Position numbers and translations under genes: made by a program. Under the pieces are notes generated by a model. It worked only from the letters and a program-made list of their open reading frames with translations, was not told where the DNA came from and did no database searches. A stretch of DNA of 64,000 bases from the NCBI GenBank assembly GCA_029215795.1, contig JARDYH010000007.1, forward strand, positions 18,449,763-18,513,762, in the 5' to 3' direction. This document shows positions 23,814 to 35,890 of the stretch, one piece after another. Origin of the DNA: Anniella stebbinsi (taxonomy: Eukaryota > Chordata > Lepidosauria > Squamata > Anniellidae). Within the stretch, counting starts at the first letter, position 1, and the number at the start of each line of letters is the position of its first letter.

Positions 23814-23847
<34 letters not shown>
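22782..23847 (+). mobile_element. L2-type LINE 3' part nested in CR1
   Basis: Begins within the DDTQLY motif of the reverse transcriptase and continues to a 265-codon frame ending in QLWNDLPDEAHLAPTLL and VKTFLFSQAF, then the tail CTATGGGGCGGTATAC and (AAAT)n. It is flanked by AACTGATGA (22773-22781) and AACTGGTGA (23848-23856), a nine-base target duplication with one change. CR1 reading resumes straight after it. It is 5'-truncated, so it cannot move by itself. Confidence 0.85.
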
Positions 23848-23848
<1 letters not shown>

Positions 23849-23850
23849 AC
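23812..23850 (+). repeat. (AAAT)n microsatellite
   Basis: The tail of the nested L2 copy, about ten units of AAAT. Confidence 0.85.
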
Positions 23851-24014
23851 TGGTGAAAAGAGCGTTGAAAGGGGGAATCAAGAGAATTAAATCCTTGCAA
23901 AATGCATGGAGCTTACTCAAAAGCACAATAACAGAAGCTCAACTAAAATGTATTCCACAGGTTAGGAAAGGTAGCACCAAGTCCAAGAGGTCAGCAGCAT
24001 GGTTAACAAGCAGA

Positions 24015-24534
24015 GGCTCAGTTCAGCCGACATATTAGGCAATGGAGGAGTAAATAGCGTACTGACCGTGCGTTAGGCAGGAGGAGCTCCACAGACGACA
24101 TGCTGCAGCCAGTGCTGCTTGGCACCGGCAAACGCCCCGGCTGCTACGAACTTGCGGCGGCCATTTTGGTTGCAGCCTCTCCTCCCTGTGTCCTCCAGCC
24201 GTATCCCAGCAGGCACCGTGAGTGCTGCCGGCTGCATAGAGCGGCCAAGGGTTTTTGGCTGCTCTAGGCAGCAGAACTCTACTCCGAAACAGAATAGTCC
24301 TCGGAGAGAGGGGGGGCTGAATTCGGATGACACTTTAAACAACGGGGCTTCGGGCTAAACAACGTGCAAGCCCATTGTTTCGCTCCGTTGTTTAAAGTGC
24401 CTGATTAACGTACTGTCAGTTGTGTGTGCATTGTGTGTTGCCCTCCAGACGACACAATAAGCAACACAACTGACGATTGTTCCCCTCCCTCCTCCGTTGC
24501 TTAATATGTCGTCCGAACTGAGCCAGTGTCAAGG
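24015..24534. mobile_element. TIR element nested in CR1
   Basis: Ends GGCTCAGTTCAGCCGACA and TGTCGTCCGAACTGAGCC are inverted and match the ends of the element at 7743. CR1 coding sequence stops at TSR before it and resumes with VKEAM after it. Inside, around 24310-24420, are further inverted words (CACTTTAAACAACGG / CGTTGTTTAAAGTG), which suggests a second related element inside the first. No transposase frame. Confidence 0.65.
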
Positions 24535-26590
24535 AGGCTATGGTAGAAAAAAGGGCTTCCTTCAGAAAATTGAAGTCTTACCCAAGAGAGGAAAATAAAA
24601 GGGAGCACAAGCTTGTACAAAGGCAATGCAAGCAAACAGTAAGAGATGCAAAAAAACAAAAAAAGCATTTTGAATAGCACATTGCTAATAATATCAAGGC
24701 CAACAATAAAGATTTCTTTTAATATATCAGAAGAAGGAAACCAGCTAGGGAAGCATTGGACCGTTGGATGACAACAGAGTTAAGGGAGTACTAAAGGAGG
24801 ACAAGGAGATTGCAGAGAATCTGAATGAATTCGTTGCATCGGTGTTCAGTGCAAAAGATACAGAACAGATGCCTGTGTCTGAACGGACATTTTCAGGAAG
24901 GGAGTCTGAGCAACTGAGGCAAATAGTGGTGACAAAAGATACCTTATTGAGAAATTGAAAGCAGATAAATCACCAGGCCTGGATGGTATCCATCCTAGAG
25001 TTCTCAAAGAACTCAAATATGAAATTGTGGAATTTCTAACAAAAATGTGCAACCTGTCCCCAAGCTCAGCCTCTGTACTAGAGGGCTGGAAGATGGCCAA
25101 TGTAACACCAATTTTTAAAAAGGGATCCAGGGGGGATCCGGAAATTTACAGGCCGGTAAGCTTGACATCCATTCCAGGTAAATAGGTTGAAAGCATTATT
25201 AAAGACAAAATTAGCAAGCATATCGAAGGGCATGTCCTGCTGAAGAAGAATCAACATGGCTTCCGCAAAGGCAAGTCCTATCTCACTAATCTACTAGAAT
25301 TCTTTGACAGTGTCAACAAATATGTAGACGGTGTGATCGGGTGGACATTGTTTACTTGACTTCCAAAAGGCTTTCGATAAAGTCCCTCACCAAAGACTCC
25401 TGAACAAACGTAGCAGACATGGAAAAAGAGGAGAGGTCCTCTTATGTATCAGTAACTGGTTAAAGAACAGAAAGCAGAGAGTAGGAATAAATGGTAAATT
25501 CTCCTGATGGAGGGAAGTAAATAGTGGGGTCCCACAGGGATCGGTATTTGGACCAATTCTTTTCAACTTGTTCATAAATGATCTGGAATTAGGAGTGAGC
25601 AGTGAAGTGACCATGACCAAGTTTGCCGATGACACCAAATTATTTAAGGTTGTTAAAACACAAAGGGATTGTGAAAAGCTCCAAAGGGATCTCTCCAAGC
25701 TGGGAGAGTGGGCATCCAAATGGCAGATGCGGTTCAATGTAAGCAAGTGTGTGATGCATGTTGGGGCAAAAAACCCCAATCTGATGGGATTTGAGCTAGC
25801 GGTGACTGAACAAGAAAGAGATCTGGGGGTTGTGGTGGACAGCTCGATGAACATGTCAACTCAGTGTGTGGCAGCTGTAAAGACAGCAAACTCCATGTTA
25901 GGTATTGCAAGCAAAGGAACTGAGAATAAAACTGCCAGTATCATACTGCCTTTATACAAATCTATGGTGTGACCACATTTAGAATACTGTGTACAGTTCC
26001 AGTCACCACGCCTAATAAAAAAAAATACAGAGCTGGAAAAGGGGAAGAAAAGGGCAACTAAAATTATTGTGGGGCTGGAGCATCTCCCCTGTGAGGGAAG
26101 GTTACAACAGCTGTGATTGTTTAGCTTGGAAAAAATGAGGCTAAGGGGAGTCAGGATAGAGGTGTTCAAAATTATGCATGATATGGAGAATGTGGATAGG
26201 GAGACATTTTTCTCCTTCTCTCAAAATACTAGAACCTTGAATCATCCCATGAAGCCGATTGGTGGGAGATTCAGGACAAATAAAAGGCAGAACTTCTTCA
26301 CATAGCACATAGTTAATTGCGGAATTCACTACTACAAGATGTAGTGATGGCCACCAATTTGGAGGAGAAGGCTATGAATGACTACTAGCCCTGATGGTTA
26401 TGTGCTACCTCCAGTATCCGAGGCAGTAAGCCTGTGTGCACCAGTTGCTGGGGAACATGAGTGGGAGGGTGCTGTTGCACCATATCCTGCTTGTGGGTTC
26501 CTGGTCGACAGCTGGTTGGCCACTGTGTGAACAGAGTGCTGGACTAGATGGACCCTTGGTCTGATCCAGCATGGCACTTATGTCCTTATG

Positions 26591-27185
26591 GGTTATTGTG
26601 ACATCCGAACCCAGTCAATCAGTGGACAGTTCCAAATTCAAATACCACTGGATGACCTGCCACTCTGAGCCTAATCAACTTCACCATGATGTGAAGAGAA
26701 AGAAGGACACACTCCTGTATGCCATGTTTAGCTTCCTTAGGGAGAGACACGCGAAAAGCATGATGCATGTAAATAAATAAATAGATGCCAGCATCTCAGT
26801 TTCTCGAAATTTAGAAATACAAGTTCTCAGGAGCTTGGCCTACAACAGCTGTGATTGCTGTTTTGGGTCAGCTTGGCCATGCTAGGTTTCATTTTGAAAG
26901 ACCAAAATGCCATTTTGCAACCAGCAAAGCTAGTTTTGTCTTGTATGGTATGTGGATAGGTTGGATCTATCACTAAGACAATATAGTCCGACCCTCCTCT
27001 CCTTTTCATCCATTGCCCTTTATTCACAAATACTCTGGTTCTCTCCCATGCATGTGTCAATAAATTGTACCTCCTGGATTTAAAATGCTTAATTCGACCC
27101 AAATTAGTATTGCCTTTTGAGCAGTGAGAATGAAAACATCAAGCACTACCGGAGAAGGCTTTTATAACAACGTCATCATCCTGCT
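26591..27185. other. Intergenic stretch, nothing recognised
   Basis: No exon, RNA gene or clear repeat seen apart from a possible TIR remnant (GACATCCGAACCCAGT) near its start. Confidence 0.4.
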
Positions 27186-27189
27186 TGGT

Positions 27190-27536
27190 TCATGAAATCT
27201 GGGTAAGACGGCACCAGACCATGTGCCGCCTTACCCCTCCCATAATCTTTCCTTTTGTCGGTCTTTTGAAGTTGCGGAACAGCGCTACAGCACCATGAAT
27301 TTGTAACAGCCGGAAGAGTTCTGCCAACTTACCAGTCTTCTAGAATTTAAGACCGCGATAAAGACTGATCTCTTCTGGCAGGCCTACCCAGTCGAATTTT
27401 AAGACTTTGTCGATTTTAATAATGTATTAACTTTATACGCTTTTAATCAGTTTTATGTATTTTATATGTATTTTATATTGTTTTTACTGATGTTGTTCCC
27501 CACCTCAATTCCGGCGGGAGAGGCAGGTAAGAAATA
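27190..27536 (+). mobile_element. L2-like LINE 3' end
   Basis: Resembles L2-type tails: TGATCTCTTCTGGCAGGCCT, T-rich tract, then CCCCACCTCAATTCCGGCGG before a microsatellite. Confidence 0.5.

Positions 27537-27537
<1 letters not shown>

Positions 27538-27581
<44 letters not shown>
27538..27581 (+). repeat. (ATT)n microsatellite
   Basis: Fourteen to fifteen uninterrupted ATT units directly after the L2-like tail. Confidence 0.9.
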
Positions 27582-28554
27582 ATTTAAAAAGGGGGAAAGG
27601 CAGCCGATGAGTGGGGATGAAACTGACCTAGACATTGACAGAAAGGGGAAAATAGTGGAATTACATCACATACAGGCAGTACAATGAAGGGGTTGGGAAT
27701 GGAAGAGGATCAGGATGTTCCCGGCAGGTGTCAGTCACTCTATAGCACCATGAAGATTTTTAAAAAAAGAAGGGAAAAGCAGATCACATTGCTGACTTTG
27801 CAAGGGGATCCCCAGGATTTTATGGGTGGGCAAGGCCATTGGGGTGGGGTCTCCCTTGCAGTGCGCCCCTCACCGGCGTTCCTTGTGTTTTGTAGAAAAG
27901 CGCCCCCTGCCCCCTCTTGTCATTGCAATCAGGAGGGGAAATTGGTACAGCAGAGTGCACTTTTGACTTGTGGAGGAGAGAAAAACTGCTGAAATTGGGT
28001 CCACTTGTGAAGTCGGTAATGTGAGGCGCTTCCCCCGCATTTTAGTTGATCAATGACCAACACAGTGGCTGTGGACTACTGGATATAAAAGTGGGCCGAG
28101 GAATAGCCCAAATCAGAGTTCTCGCAACATCAGGAAGATGCACACCTTAAAATCCCATAATTTCTGGAGCAAAGTCTTACTGAGTGGGGTTAGCCTCCCA
28201 TTGTAGTGAGTGGTACGATTGGATAGGGCCCAAATTCTATTTATATGATATCTGTGATTGAAGTGCAACATCTATATAGGCTATTGGTTCAATCACTAAA
28301 GCAATGTAAAATTAAAAGAGCTCTTGTCGGCAGCCTCATCACTCCAACTCTTTTTAGATTTCAGGTCTGATTGGGACTGAGACAGATTTGGTCACATATA
28401 TGAATCTGTGCAAGTTCACACCTGACTCCTCGCCATCCTTCCGAAACCAAATCCAGTATAATGATGCAATCAATTCATTGATATTTTATTTTATGAATGT
28501 TATGCTAAGCTTACTTTTCAGAAACTTATTCTACATCTTTAGAATTGTGACACT
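27582..28554. other. Intergenic stretch, nothing recognised
   Basis: Unique-looking sequence with no exon or transposon that I can identify. Confidence 0.4.
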
Positions 28555-28778
28555 GAGCCTATCTACACACACAGGATAAAACACTTTGAAAACGTTTTGA
28601 AAACTGTATATGGAGTATGTCCTGGGCCCCAACAGTTCTCAAAACTGTCAGCCTATCTACACTACTGCTTTAAAACGGTTTATAACAGTTTTGAGAACTA
28701 TTGGGGCCCAGGACACACTCCATATACAGTTTTCAAAACGTTTTCAAAGTGTTTTATCCTGCGTGTGTAGATAGGCTC
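28555..28778. mobile_element. Palindromic MITE pair (GAGCCTATCTACAC)
   Basis: A left arm of about 94 bases (28555-28648) is almost the exact inverse complement of the right end (about 28685-28778). The right part, 28649-28778, is itself a whole unit with ends AGCCTATCTACAC and GTGTAGATAGGCT, so the structure is one unit plus an inverted partial copy. A diverged single unit lies at 55326-55455. No coding frame. Confidence 0.75.
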
Positions 28779-28914
28779 ACTGTAACAAGCAGTGTTCTTT
28801 GAGAATTGCATTCGCATTTGAATGTAATTTAATTTCTCAAAAAGAATAGCAAGTACAACATTTAATTTCTTACTTGTTGGCCCCAATTCTTATAGTTTAA
28901 TGTTTGTCAAACTT

Positions 28915-29395
28915 TGACTGATGAAGAGCAGGACTCTGGCTAGGCCTCATCTTGAGTATTGCGTCCAGTCCTGGGCACCTCACTTCAAGAAGGATGCAGA
29001 CATGCTGGAGCGTGTTCACAGGAGGCCAACGAGGATGATCAGGAGTCTGGAAACAAAGCCCTACGAGTGACTGAAAGAACTGGGCATGTTTAGCCTTGAG
29101 AAGACTGAGGGGAGACACGATAGCACTCTTCAAATACTTGAAAGGTTGTCACACAGAGGAGGGCCAGGATCTCTTCTCAATCATCCCAGAGTGCAAAACG
29201 CGGAATAATGGGCTCAAGTTACAGGAAGCTAGATTTCAGCTGGACATCAGGAAAAACTTCCTGACTGTTAGAGCAGTATGACAATGGAACCAATGACCTA
29301 GGGAGGTTGTGGGCTCTCTCCCACTAGAGGCATTCAAGATGCAGCTGGACAGCTATCTGTCAGGCATGCCTTAACGTGGATTCCTGCACTGAGCA
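28915..29395 (+). mobile_element. CR1 LINE 3' fragment
   Basis: Encodes degraded RLRGDTIALFKYLKG, QDLFSIIPEC and ARFQLDIRKNF on the plus strand, matching the CR1 copy at 3715-4960 in the other orientation. It ends near CTGCACTGAGCAGGAAG without the usual tail. Confidence 0.8.
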
Positions 29396-30337
29396 GGAAG
29401 AGTTTTGAGAGCAAAAAAAGATGGTTAAGTTCTTCACAGGTAATGTATTTCAACCAATTACAGGTTTCAATCAAATACAAGTACAGACCCTGCCCTCATC
29501 GTATAAAGATTTTTAAAGTGCATTTTGTTTTGAATGGCAAGTGATGCTGTTTCCTAGGGATTTTGTAGTTCCACCAATTTATTTCTAGATGCAGCACCTA
29601 CCTAGATTCAGCAAAAAGCTAAATTGTGCTAGATACTATGGGCAAACAGATATTTTGGTTTAATCAGCGAAACTTAAGCACTTCCAAATGTTTAGGAGGA
29701 AAACATGAAGGAAATTAAGGCCCGTTTGCAATTATACTAAGCAATTAAGATATCCTGTTTTAAATTATCAGATGAACAGCTACAGGTCTACAGTGAAAAG
29801 GTTGGTTAGTCTGCTCGCTTGGCCTCATTTCACCACCCACGCCAAGTTACTGAAACCTGGAACTGAGCCACGTACTGTTCTGCCTTAAACCATATCAAGA
29901 GGCACACGGTCTATTTAATAACAATGGGCATCATGGCAGTGGCTGTAGATGTTATTAATGCTTTGTTTTATTTTTAGTATGTTACGTTTTATGGATGTGT
30001 GGTGTCTTTTTATTCTTTTGCTTTAATAGCTGCTGTGATCATTTTTTTAAACCTCGGAATCCTTCATGACACCCTACGTGAAGTAAGGACAGGTCCCTAA
30101 GATACAGAATAAATGAAAAGTTAAATATTCACATTCTTGTAGGTATCACCATTCATTGTCTTCAGTCCATTTCAGACTGGTGTACAGCCGCCAGCAGCCG
30201 CCTGCTGGACATATCTAAGAGGTCAGGAACTACCCTGTAAAATCCAGTGCAGTCTTGCACAGGTCTGCACAAGTGAACGCCCTGGCACACAAGAGGCATG
30301 AACACATGCATAGATTTACACACCCACCCACACCCTT
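29396..30337. other. Intergenic stretch, nothing recognised
   Basis: AT-rich sequence with no exon, RNA gene or clear repeat visible to me. Confidence 0.4.
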
Positions 30338-30495
30338 ACAGGAAGCTGCCTTCAGCCCAGTAATACGTTCACCGAGCGCCACTGGTTCTTCAGGGTTTCA
30401 GACAGGAGTTTTTCCCAGGTCTATCTGGAGACGCCAGGTATTTAACCTGGGACCTTGCACATTCAAAGCATACTCTTTACCACTGAGCTGCAGGG
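30338..30495 (-). mobile_element. tRNA-headed SINE
   Basis: Read on the minus strand it starts with a tRNA-like head: box A GCAGCTCAGTGGTAAAGAG, then GGTCCCAGGTTAAAT as box B. It continues with CTGGCGTCTCCAGATAG and ends at GAAGGCAGCTTCCTGT. Changes in the boxes make a functional tRNA unlikely. Confidence 0.65.
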
Positions 30496-30504
30496 CTTCA
30501 GACA

Positions 30505-30813
30505 ACAATTCCCCCAATTGTGGAATGATCTCCCTGACGAGGCCCTCCTGGCGCCAACATTGTTATCTTTTCGGTGCCAGGTCAAGACTTTCCTCTTCTC
30601 TCAATATCTGATGAGCCTGGGTTTTATTTTTAGGTTTATAAAGTTATTACAGTGGTTTTAAATGTATGTGTATATTATGTGTATATTGTATATTTTTGCT
30701 GTTTTAATTTCTGGATATTGTTTTTAATTGTTTTAATCTTATGTAAACCATCCAGAGAGCTTCGGTTATGGGGCGGTATACAAATGCATTAAAATTAAAT
30801 AAAAATTAAATAC
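30505..30813 (+). mobile_element. L2-type LINE 3' fragment
   Basis: Matches the nested copy near 23510-23830 (CTCCCTGACGAGGCC, CAACATTGTTATCTTTT, GGGGCGGTATACAAATG). 5'-truncated and abutting a SINE. Confidence 0.85.
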
Positions 30814-30889
30814 ACAAGCAACACCAGAATAAGAGCACAGGAGAGTGACGCAGGACACAGGCCATTGCACATGGATGTATATTTTAATA

Positions 30890-33800
30890 AAAATAATTCT
30901 GTCAAAATACAACAGAATGTGGGTTTCTTTACCATATTCCCACTACAATTTTTTTTTCAATTTTTCTTTTCTTCAGTTAAAATTTCCTCCCCTTGGGAGG
31001 TTTCATGCTAGCGCTGGATAACTGAACTCACAAATACTAAGCAGAGACTGAACCAAGGTGCACGGCTTGGCAGGATGTCCATCGAGTTGACGTCCTCAAC
31101 GAAGAGAAAACCCCAAGTGGCGACAGATGCCTTGTGGAGCTGAGGTTTAGCTCAGCCTATTTATTTGTTGTTTTGTTTTTAATTTTGTACAGTCGATGGA
31201 TGATACTATTAAAAAATAATAATTATTAATGGAACAAGTGTCCCGACCTTCCATGCTAGAGCTGGTTACCTGAGTTCTGAACAACCGGGAAAAGGTGGAG
31301 GATTAAACTGGAACCTGTACTTCATTAGTTTTTTTCTTTTTCTTTTTCCCCCCCCCCTAGCTTGAGTCTGAAGATGCAATCCCGTCACGGCCTGCTAGCC
31401 ACCCAACATGTTGCTGTTAGCAGAGTCAAGATGAGCACACAACACACCCAATTTTTTTTTAAAAAAAATGACTCGACCCGAAGATTAAAACCTTAAATAT
31501 GTCCACTTCGTACTAAATATTAAAAAATTTCACTCCAATACACTTCAGAGTACTTCTGTAAGCAGCACCAGCCCACTATACAAAAGTGAATTGATTTGAC
31601 CACTTCTAATCAGCAACTAGTTTTGTTGAACGTTGTGGGTGGACAAAGCCCCACTTACCAGTGGCACGCCACCCACAACTATTTTTTTGAAAACCCTCAG
31701 GCTTGGCTATTGGCATCCAGATAGCCAGTCCTGGCCAGGTACTAAATGCAGTCGGTGCTTGCTGAAGGGATAAATTCTTGCTGGCAGGGGGCATGCGCCC
31801 TTCTGTGATTAAGGGGTTGTTATCAGTCTTAGATCTTAGTCTTGCCACACCATAGGTGCCACCTTTAACAATGCTGTATTACAGCAGGCCTACAGAACAG
31901 GCAGTGTATGGTCTGGTAGGCCTCATTCTGCATGGCAGGTAGGTTGGTTGAAAATGAGATGCTGATCTAAAACCAAGACCACAGAAGGGCTTTGGCAAGC
32001 CTCTGTGAGTTCATATTCTCAACCAAGTTCTACGGGATTGGGAAGGTCCCTCCAAAACACCATCCTTCCTCTTAGGTTACAACTCCTGTTACTATAGGAG
32101 TTGAGAGAACTCCACAGTCCTTTACTTATGGGAATTATTGTTTGGTGCTAATTTAGGGGTGGGGGCTTCTATAGGAGAGAGAGGTGGGCTACTTTATCTG
32201 TTGATGTGGGAGCATTCCTTAGCATAGGATTTCAAAACACAGTCAGTTTCTAGTACCAAGTGTAATATACAGAATCTATTCCTCTGCCATATTACAGATC
32301 AATCAACAGTGACAATGTTGGGATTTGGGAGCTGCAGAGATTTCCCAGTGCAGAATCTACAAAGGAATTTTCAGTCCACGTTCCATCTATATGCCATTTG
32401 TCCAGGAATGGAAAGATGTTGTGAACTGTGTAATTTTCTCCCTATAGATGAAATTCTGGGCAAGATAAATGTTGTACCCTTAGGGAGGGGAAATATTAAC
32501 AGTTCAGTGTTAGATGGCGTCCATTTTTTGTTTTGTTTTTTTGCATTACATACAATTATACTGTAGTCTGTTCATTTAAAGCAATTGTTATAGGCTTTGA
32601 TACAAACAGCCTCACCTTGGCTGCACCCTCAGAGAGTTTCTAGATCTGAGCATCAGTTCCACAGTAAGAAAATTCTTGAGTCATGAGCTGGACTGACTGG
32701 CACTGAACATTTTCCTCAACTGCGATGAAGGGCGTTTGCGGTGTCTACAGGGCCGTGAGATCAAATACTTGCCTGTATGATCAAAGCCAGCACTCAGCAG
32801 AATTGGTTATTTTAAGAGAAAATTACTTGGCAACACCAATGCAGGCTAGTAAGGTGAGTTACATAGTTTTCTGCCTGAGAAAATTTTCTGAGAGTGTAGA
32901 AATCCAAGAAAAAGATTGAAGAGGAATCCTCAAGCTAAGGAATGAAAAATCAGCCACAGCCTGGAGAAAGGGGAAATGAATCAACACAAGTAAGCCCCTC
33001 TAAGCAAAAGAAAAGGGATGACGTGGTAACTGAAGACAGGAGTCTGGGCCAGGGAGGAAGTCTGTCCCAAAACATGGCGGAGACCGCTTGCTGAAGACTC
33101 ATCCAGAACGGGTGAGCATTAGAAATGAAATCCTAAAATGTGAATGCTGTAAATAGCAACAACAGCCAAAGGACAGACTATAAAACAGCTGCCGCGGTGA
33201 ATGGGATTAGTGTTTTGCCTTCTAAGGTGCTGCCTGAAGATGCTACTAGGGATGGACTGGGGCAGGGTGAATCAATCTGTGTTTAAAAGCTGCCTTTGAT
33301 GAGAATCAATGTCATGGTATTATCATTTCATTGCTTGGTTTTAAAATATGTAAGCTAGCATAGAGAGCGCTTAGAAAGGTACAAGACAAAATAGAAGTGT
33401 TAAAAGTAGCAAGGGGAGGGGGGGAGAGAAATGCATTCAGGAATCGTTTTGGCCAAGCAGTGCCAGTTATTGCTGACACCTGGCAAAGGGGATAAAGAAG
33501 GACGTGTTTTCCTTGAGCAAGTGGCACTTAAGAAGATATTTTGCTTTGATCTAAACAGCACCAGAGAGCAGTCACAGCAAGGTGTGCAATGTTATCAAAC
33601 AAGCAATTAAAAAGGGAAAGACTACAAGGATTAGGAATTGTGTGTGCCAGTAACCTCTTTGATTTACATTTTTTTCTTACAGTGCTTCCCACTGATATTC
33701 CATCCGGCTCTGCAAAGGGTGAAGCAACGTGCTCTCTTCCAGCCCAATCCCCGAACAAACTGCCTTAGGTCCTCGCCTGTTGGCAAAGGTGGATCTTTAC

Positions 33801-35890
33801 CAACCTTAGGCAAAATCCACAGGGAGCTTCCCTGCAATGAAAGGAATAATGATTGTGCAGGAGCATTTCCATTACCTAGGAGAGCTCACGTTCCCAACAG
33901 TGGCGCTTGTACAGGCTCCATGTGTATTTCACAAGTTTGTGCATGCGCGTGCCTTCCATTATCCCTGCAAGTCCCAAACCAAAGTGCCATTTTCCTTCTA
34001 ATGTGACCATTCTTCCCTCCCTCAATTGACACACCTGTTATTTGTCTCATCAAGAGTCTCTCTCTCTCTCTTACGTAAGTTTCTGCAATACTGAAAGACC
34101 ACTTCAAAATGCCTTGCTTGTTGAATTTATGGGAAACACTTTTTTTTGTCATCTTCTTAGAAAACTATTTCAAAAGACAGACAAGGTATTGAAATACACC
34201 AGCAAGCTAACGATTATGTAGTTCATTAACTATACTGGTTTTTAGTACAGTGTGCTTTTCTCCTGATGTGCACTGCAAGAAATACATATATACACTCTCA
34301 TGTAAGTGAAGCTGGTGTGTGGGCTTTACACCCACAAGATCTAGAAGATTTCTGCAATGTATTGGTTTGGAAATGGACGGCCCAACAATAAAAATAATAA
34401 TGGCTACTCCTTGGAGTAACAACTAGTTTTGTTTTGTTTTTAAAAAGCTAAAAAAATATTGGCTCGTATCCTCAATTTCACATTTTAGTTGGAAATTAAT
34501 CAGGTAAAATAAGATTTTTCATACTGTTGCCATAAGAATTTCTGAGAGTCCAAGATCAGTGAAAAATCCGAGATTCATAAGCAATAAGAGAGGTAAAAGC
34601 TGGCTTCCCATGTGTCTAGCTGAGCCCCAAAATTGGGGCTTCTTGTCAGCTAGGGCGACCCAATGACTCAGAGGATTCAACAGCATGGAAAGGCAGCCAT
34701 CAGCAAGCTAAAGCCCCGAGCAAAGGGCCTCTAGTCCAAATAGAAGAGACTGAAGCAACACACAGCCTTGACTTTGCATTCCATTGGAAAGATGCCATTC
34801 GAATGGCAGGACAATGAAGCAGATGGGGGGAAGACACTCTACCCTCTAGTCCTCTATGGGGCAAGCTCCAGTTGTTCGGTGCTAGTTGCCACCCAAAAGA
34901 ATGTGGTAGATTGGAAATGCTTTTAACTAACTGCAGCGGGCCTGAGTGACTTGCTCTTTCTGCCTGATGCTTGGGAAGGGGAGGGAGTAATGCTCAATTA
35001 ACACCATCTCTCTCAGAGCATCAGGTGACATTCTATTAAAGGGCTGGCCTGACCTTCCCCAACCGGATGGCCTCCAGAGATGCTGGATTACAAACTCCTA
35101 TCATCCCTGGCCAATGGGGACCCTGGTCATGCTGGCTGGGGATGCTGGGACCTGCAGTCCAACACAGCTGTGGCCATCAGGTTGGGGAAGGCAGGGCTAG
35201 ACTAAGGTACTGAGCACCTTTGGTTCGCCATCTCAGCCTTTTCCAGGGATGAAGCTTTGCAATGATCATCTGTTAAGCAGAGATTCCTCAAGCCTGTCTG
35301 TCACGCGGCGTGGAAGAAATAAAAGGGAGCCATTCTGCTGACCCAGCAGAGCTCTGGCGGCATGGGGTGGAGTCCAAGGAACCCACGGCGACCTCTTGCC
35401 CTCTATGAGGACAGGCGCTAGAAAACAACACTGCGCCGCCAGCATGCAGGCCGCCGGTTTCCCCCTCGTGAAAATAAAAACAGGCCGTCACCAACTCAGA
35501 TACACGTTTATCTCTAAATTAGTTAGAAACCAGCTCAGCACAAACTCTCCAGGTATAAATACTGGTGGCTCAGTCAGAGAAATAAAATAATAAAATAAAG
35601 ATAAAACCCTAAAGTCGGAAGGCGCTACGTCAGAATGACCAGCGAAAAGGCGGAGTGCTGTGGGAGCTGCGGGGCAGAGCAGGCCGTGGTGGCGACGGGG
35701 GGCCCTGCCCGCAGTTTCCAAGGTGAGGAACGAAGGCGCAACAAGGATTCCCCCCCTCAGTCAGCAACGTGTCCTTCTGCTGGGCAGCGTGTGGGGAGGC
35801 CGGTGGGAGGGGGGGGGACGTTGGGAAAACGCAGGGCAGGGAGAGGCGGTGGCGGCAGCACTGGAGGGGCCGCTCTGTCTCACTTAGGGG
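30890..35890 (-). other. Possible long 3' UTR and downstream flank of RANBP10
   Basis: About 5 kb that is poorer in repeats than either side (one fold-back MITE at 35050-35195) and without recognised exons. The RANBP10 stop lies at its upper edge. A minus-strand ATTAAA near 30893, followed by TG-rich sequence, could be a distal poly(A) signal, and AATAAA near 31161 is another candidate. Whether transcription reaches this far is inference. Confidence 0.35.
35050..35195. mobile_element. Fold-back MITE (CCTTCCCCAACC type)
   Basis: Inverted ends CTGACCTTCCCCAACC and GGTTGGGGAAGGCAGG with the family words ACAAACTCCTATCATCCC and CTGCAGTCCAACA. Same family as 48396-48536. Confidence 0.7.

Larger units (their letters stand above)
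21930..26590 (+). mobile_element. CR1 LINE, near full length but broken and nested
   Basis: A non-LTR retrotransposon relic. Order on the plus strand: endonuclease part (22093-22650, VGITETWWN), linker, then reverse transcriptase with DKSPGLDGIHPRVLKEL (24955 onward), TPIFKKG, FADDTK (about 25620) and a C-terminal GGRFRTNKRQNFF (about 26270). The 3' UTR has GCTGGACTAGATGGACCC and ends in CTTATGTCCTTATGG. It is split by an L2 copy (22782-23847) and a TIR element (24015-24534), and carries frameshifts. It is not host coding sequence. Confidence 0.88.

Noticed and set aside
25568..25972. Open frame of 134 codons as a host gene
   Set aside because: Contains FADDTK and other CR1 reverse-transcriptase motifs in continuity with CR1 on both sides.
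30338..30495. Functional tRNA gene
   Set aside because: The tRNA-like head has altered boxes, no clear cloverleaf, and a SINE body attached.
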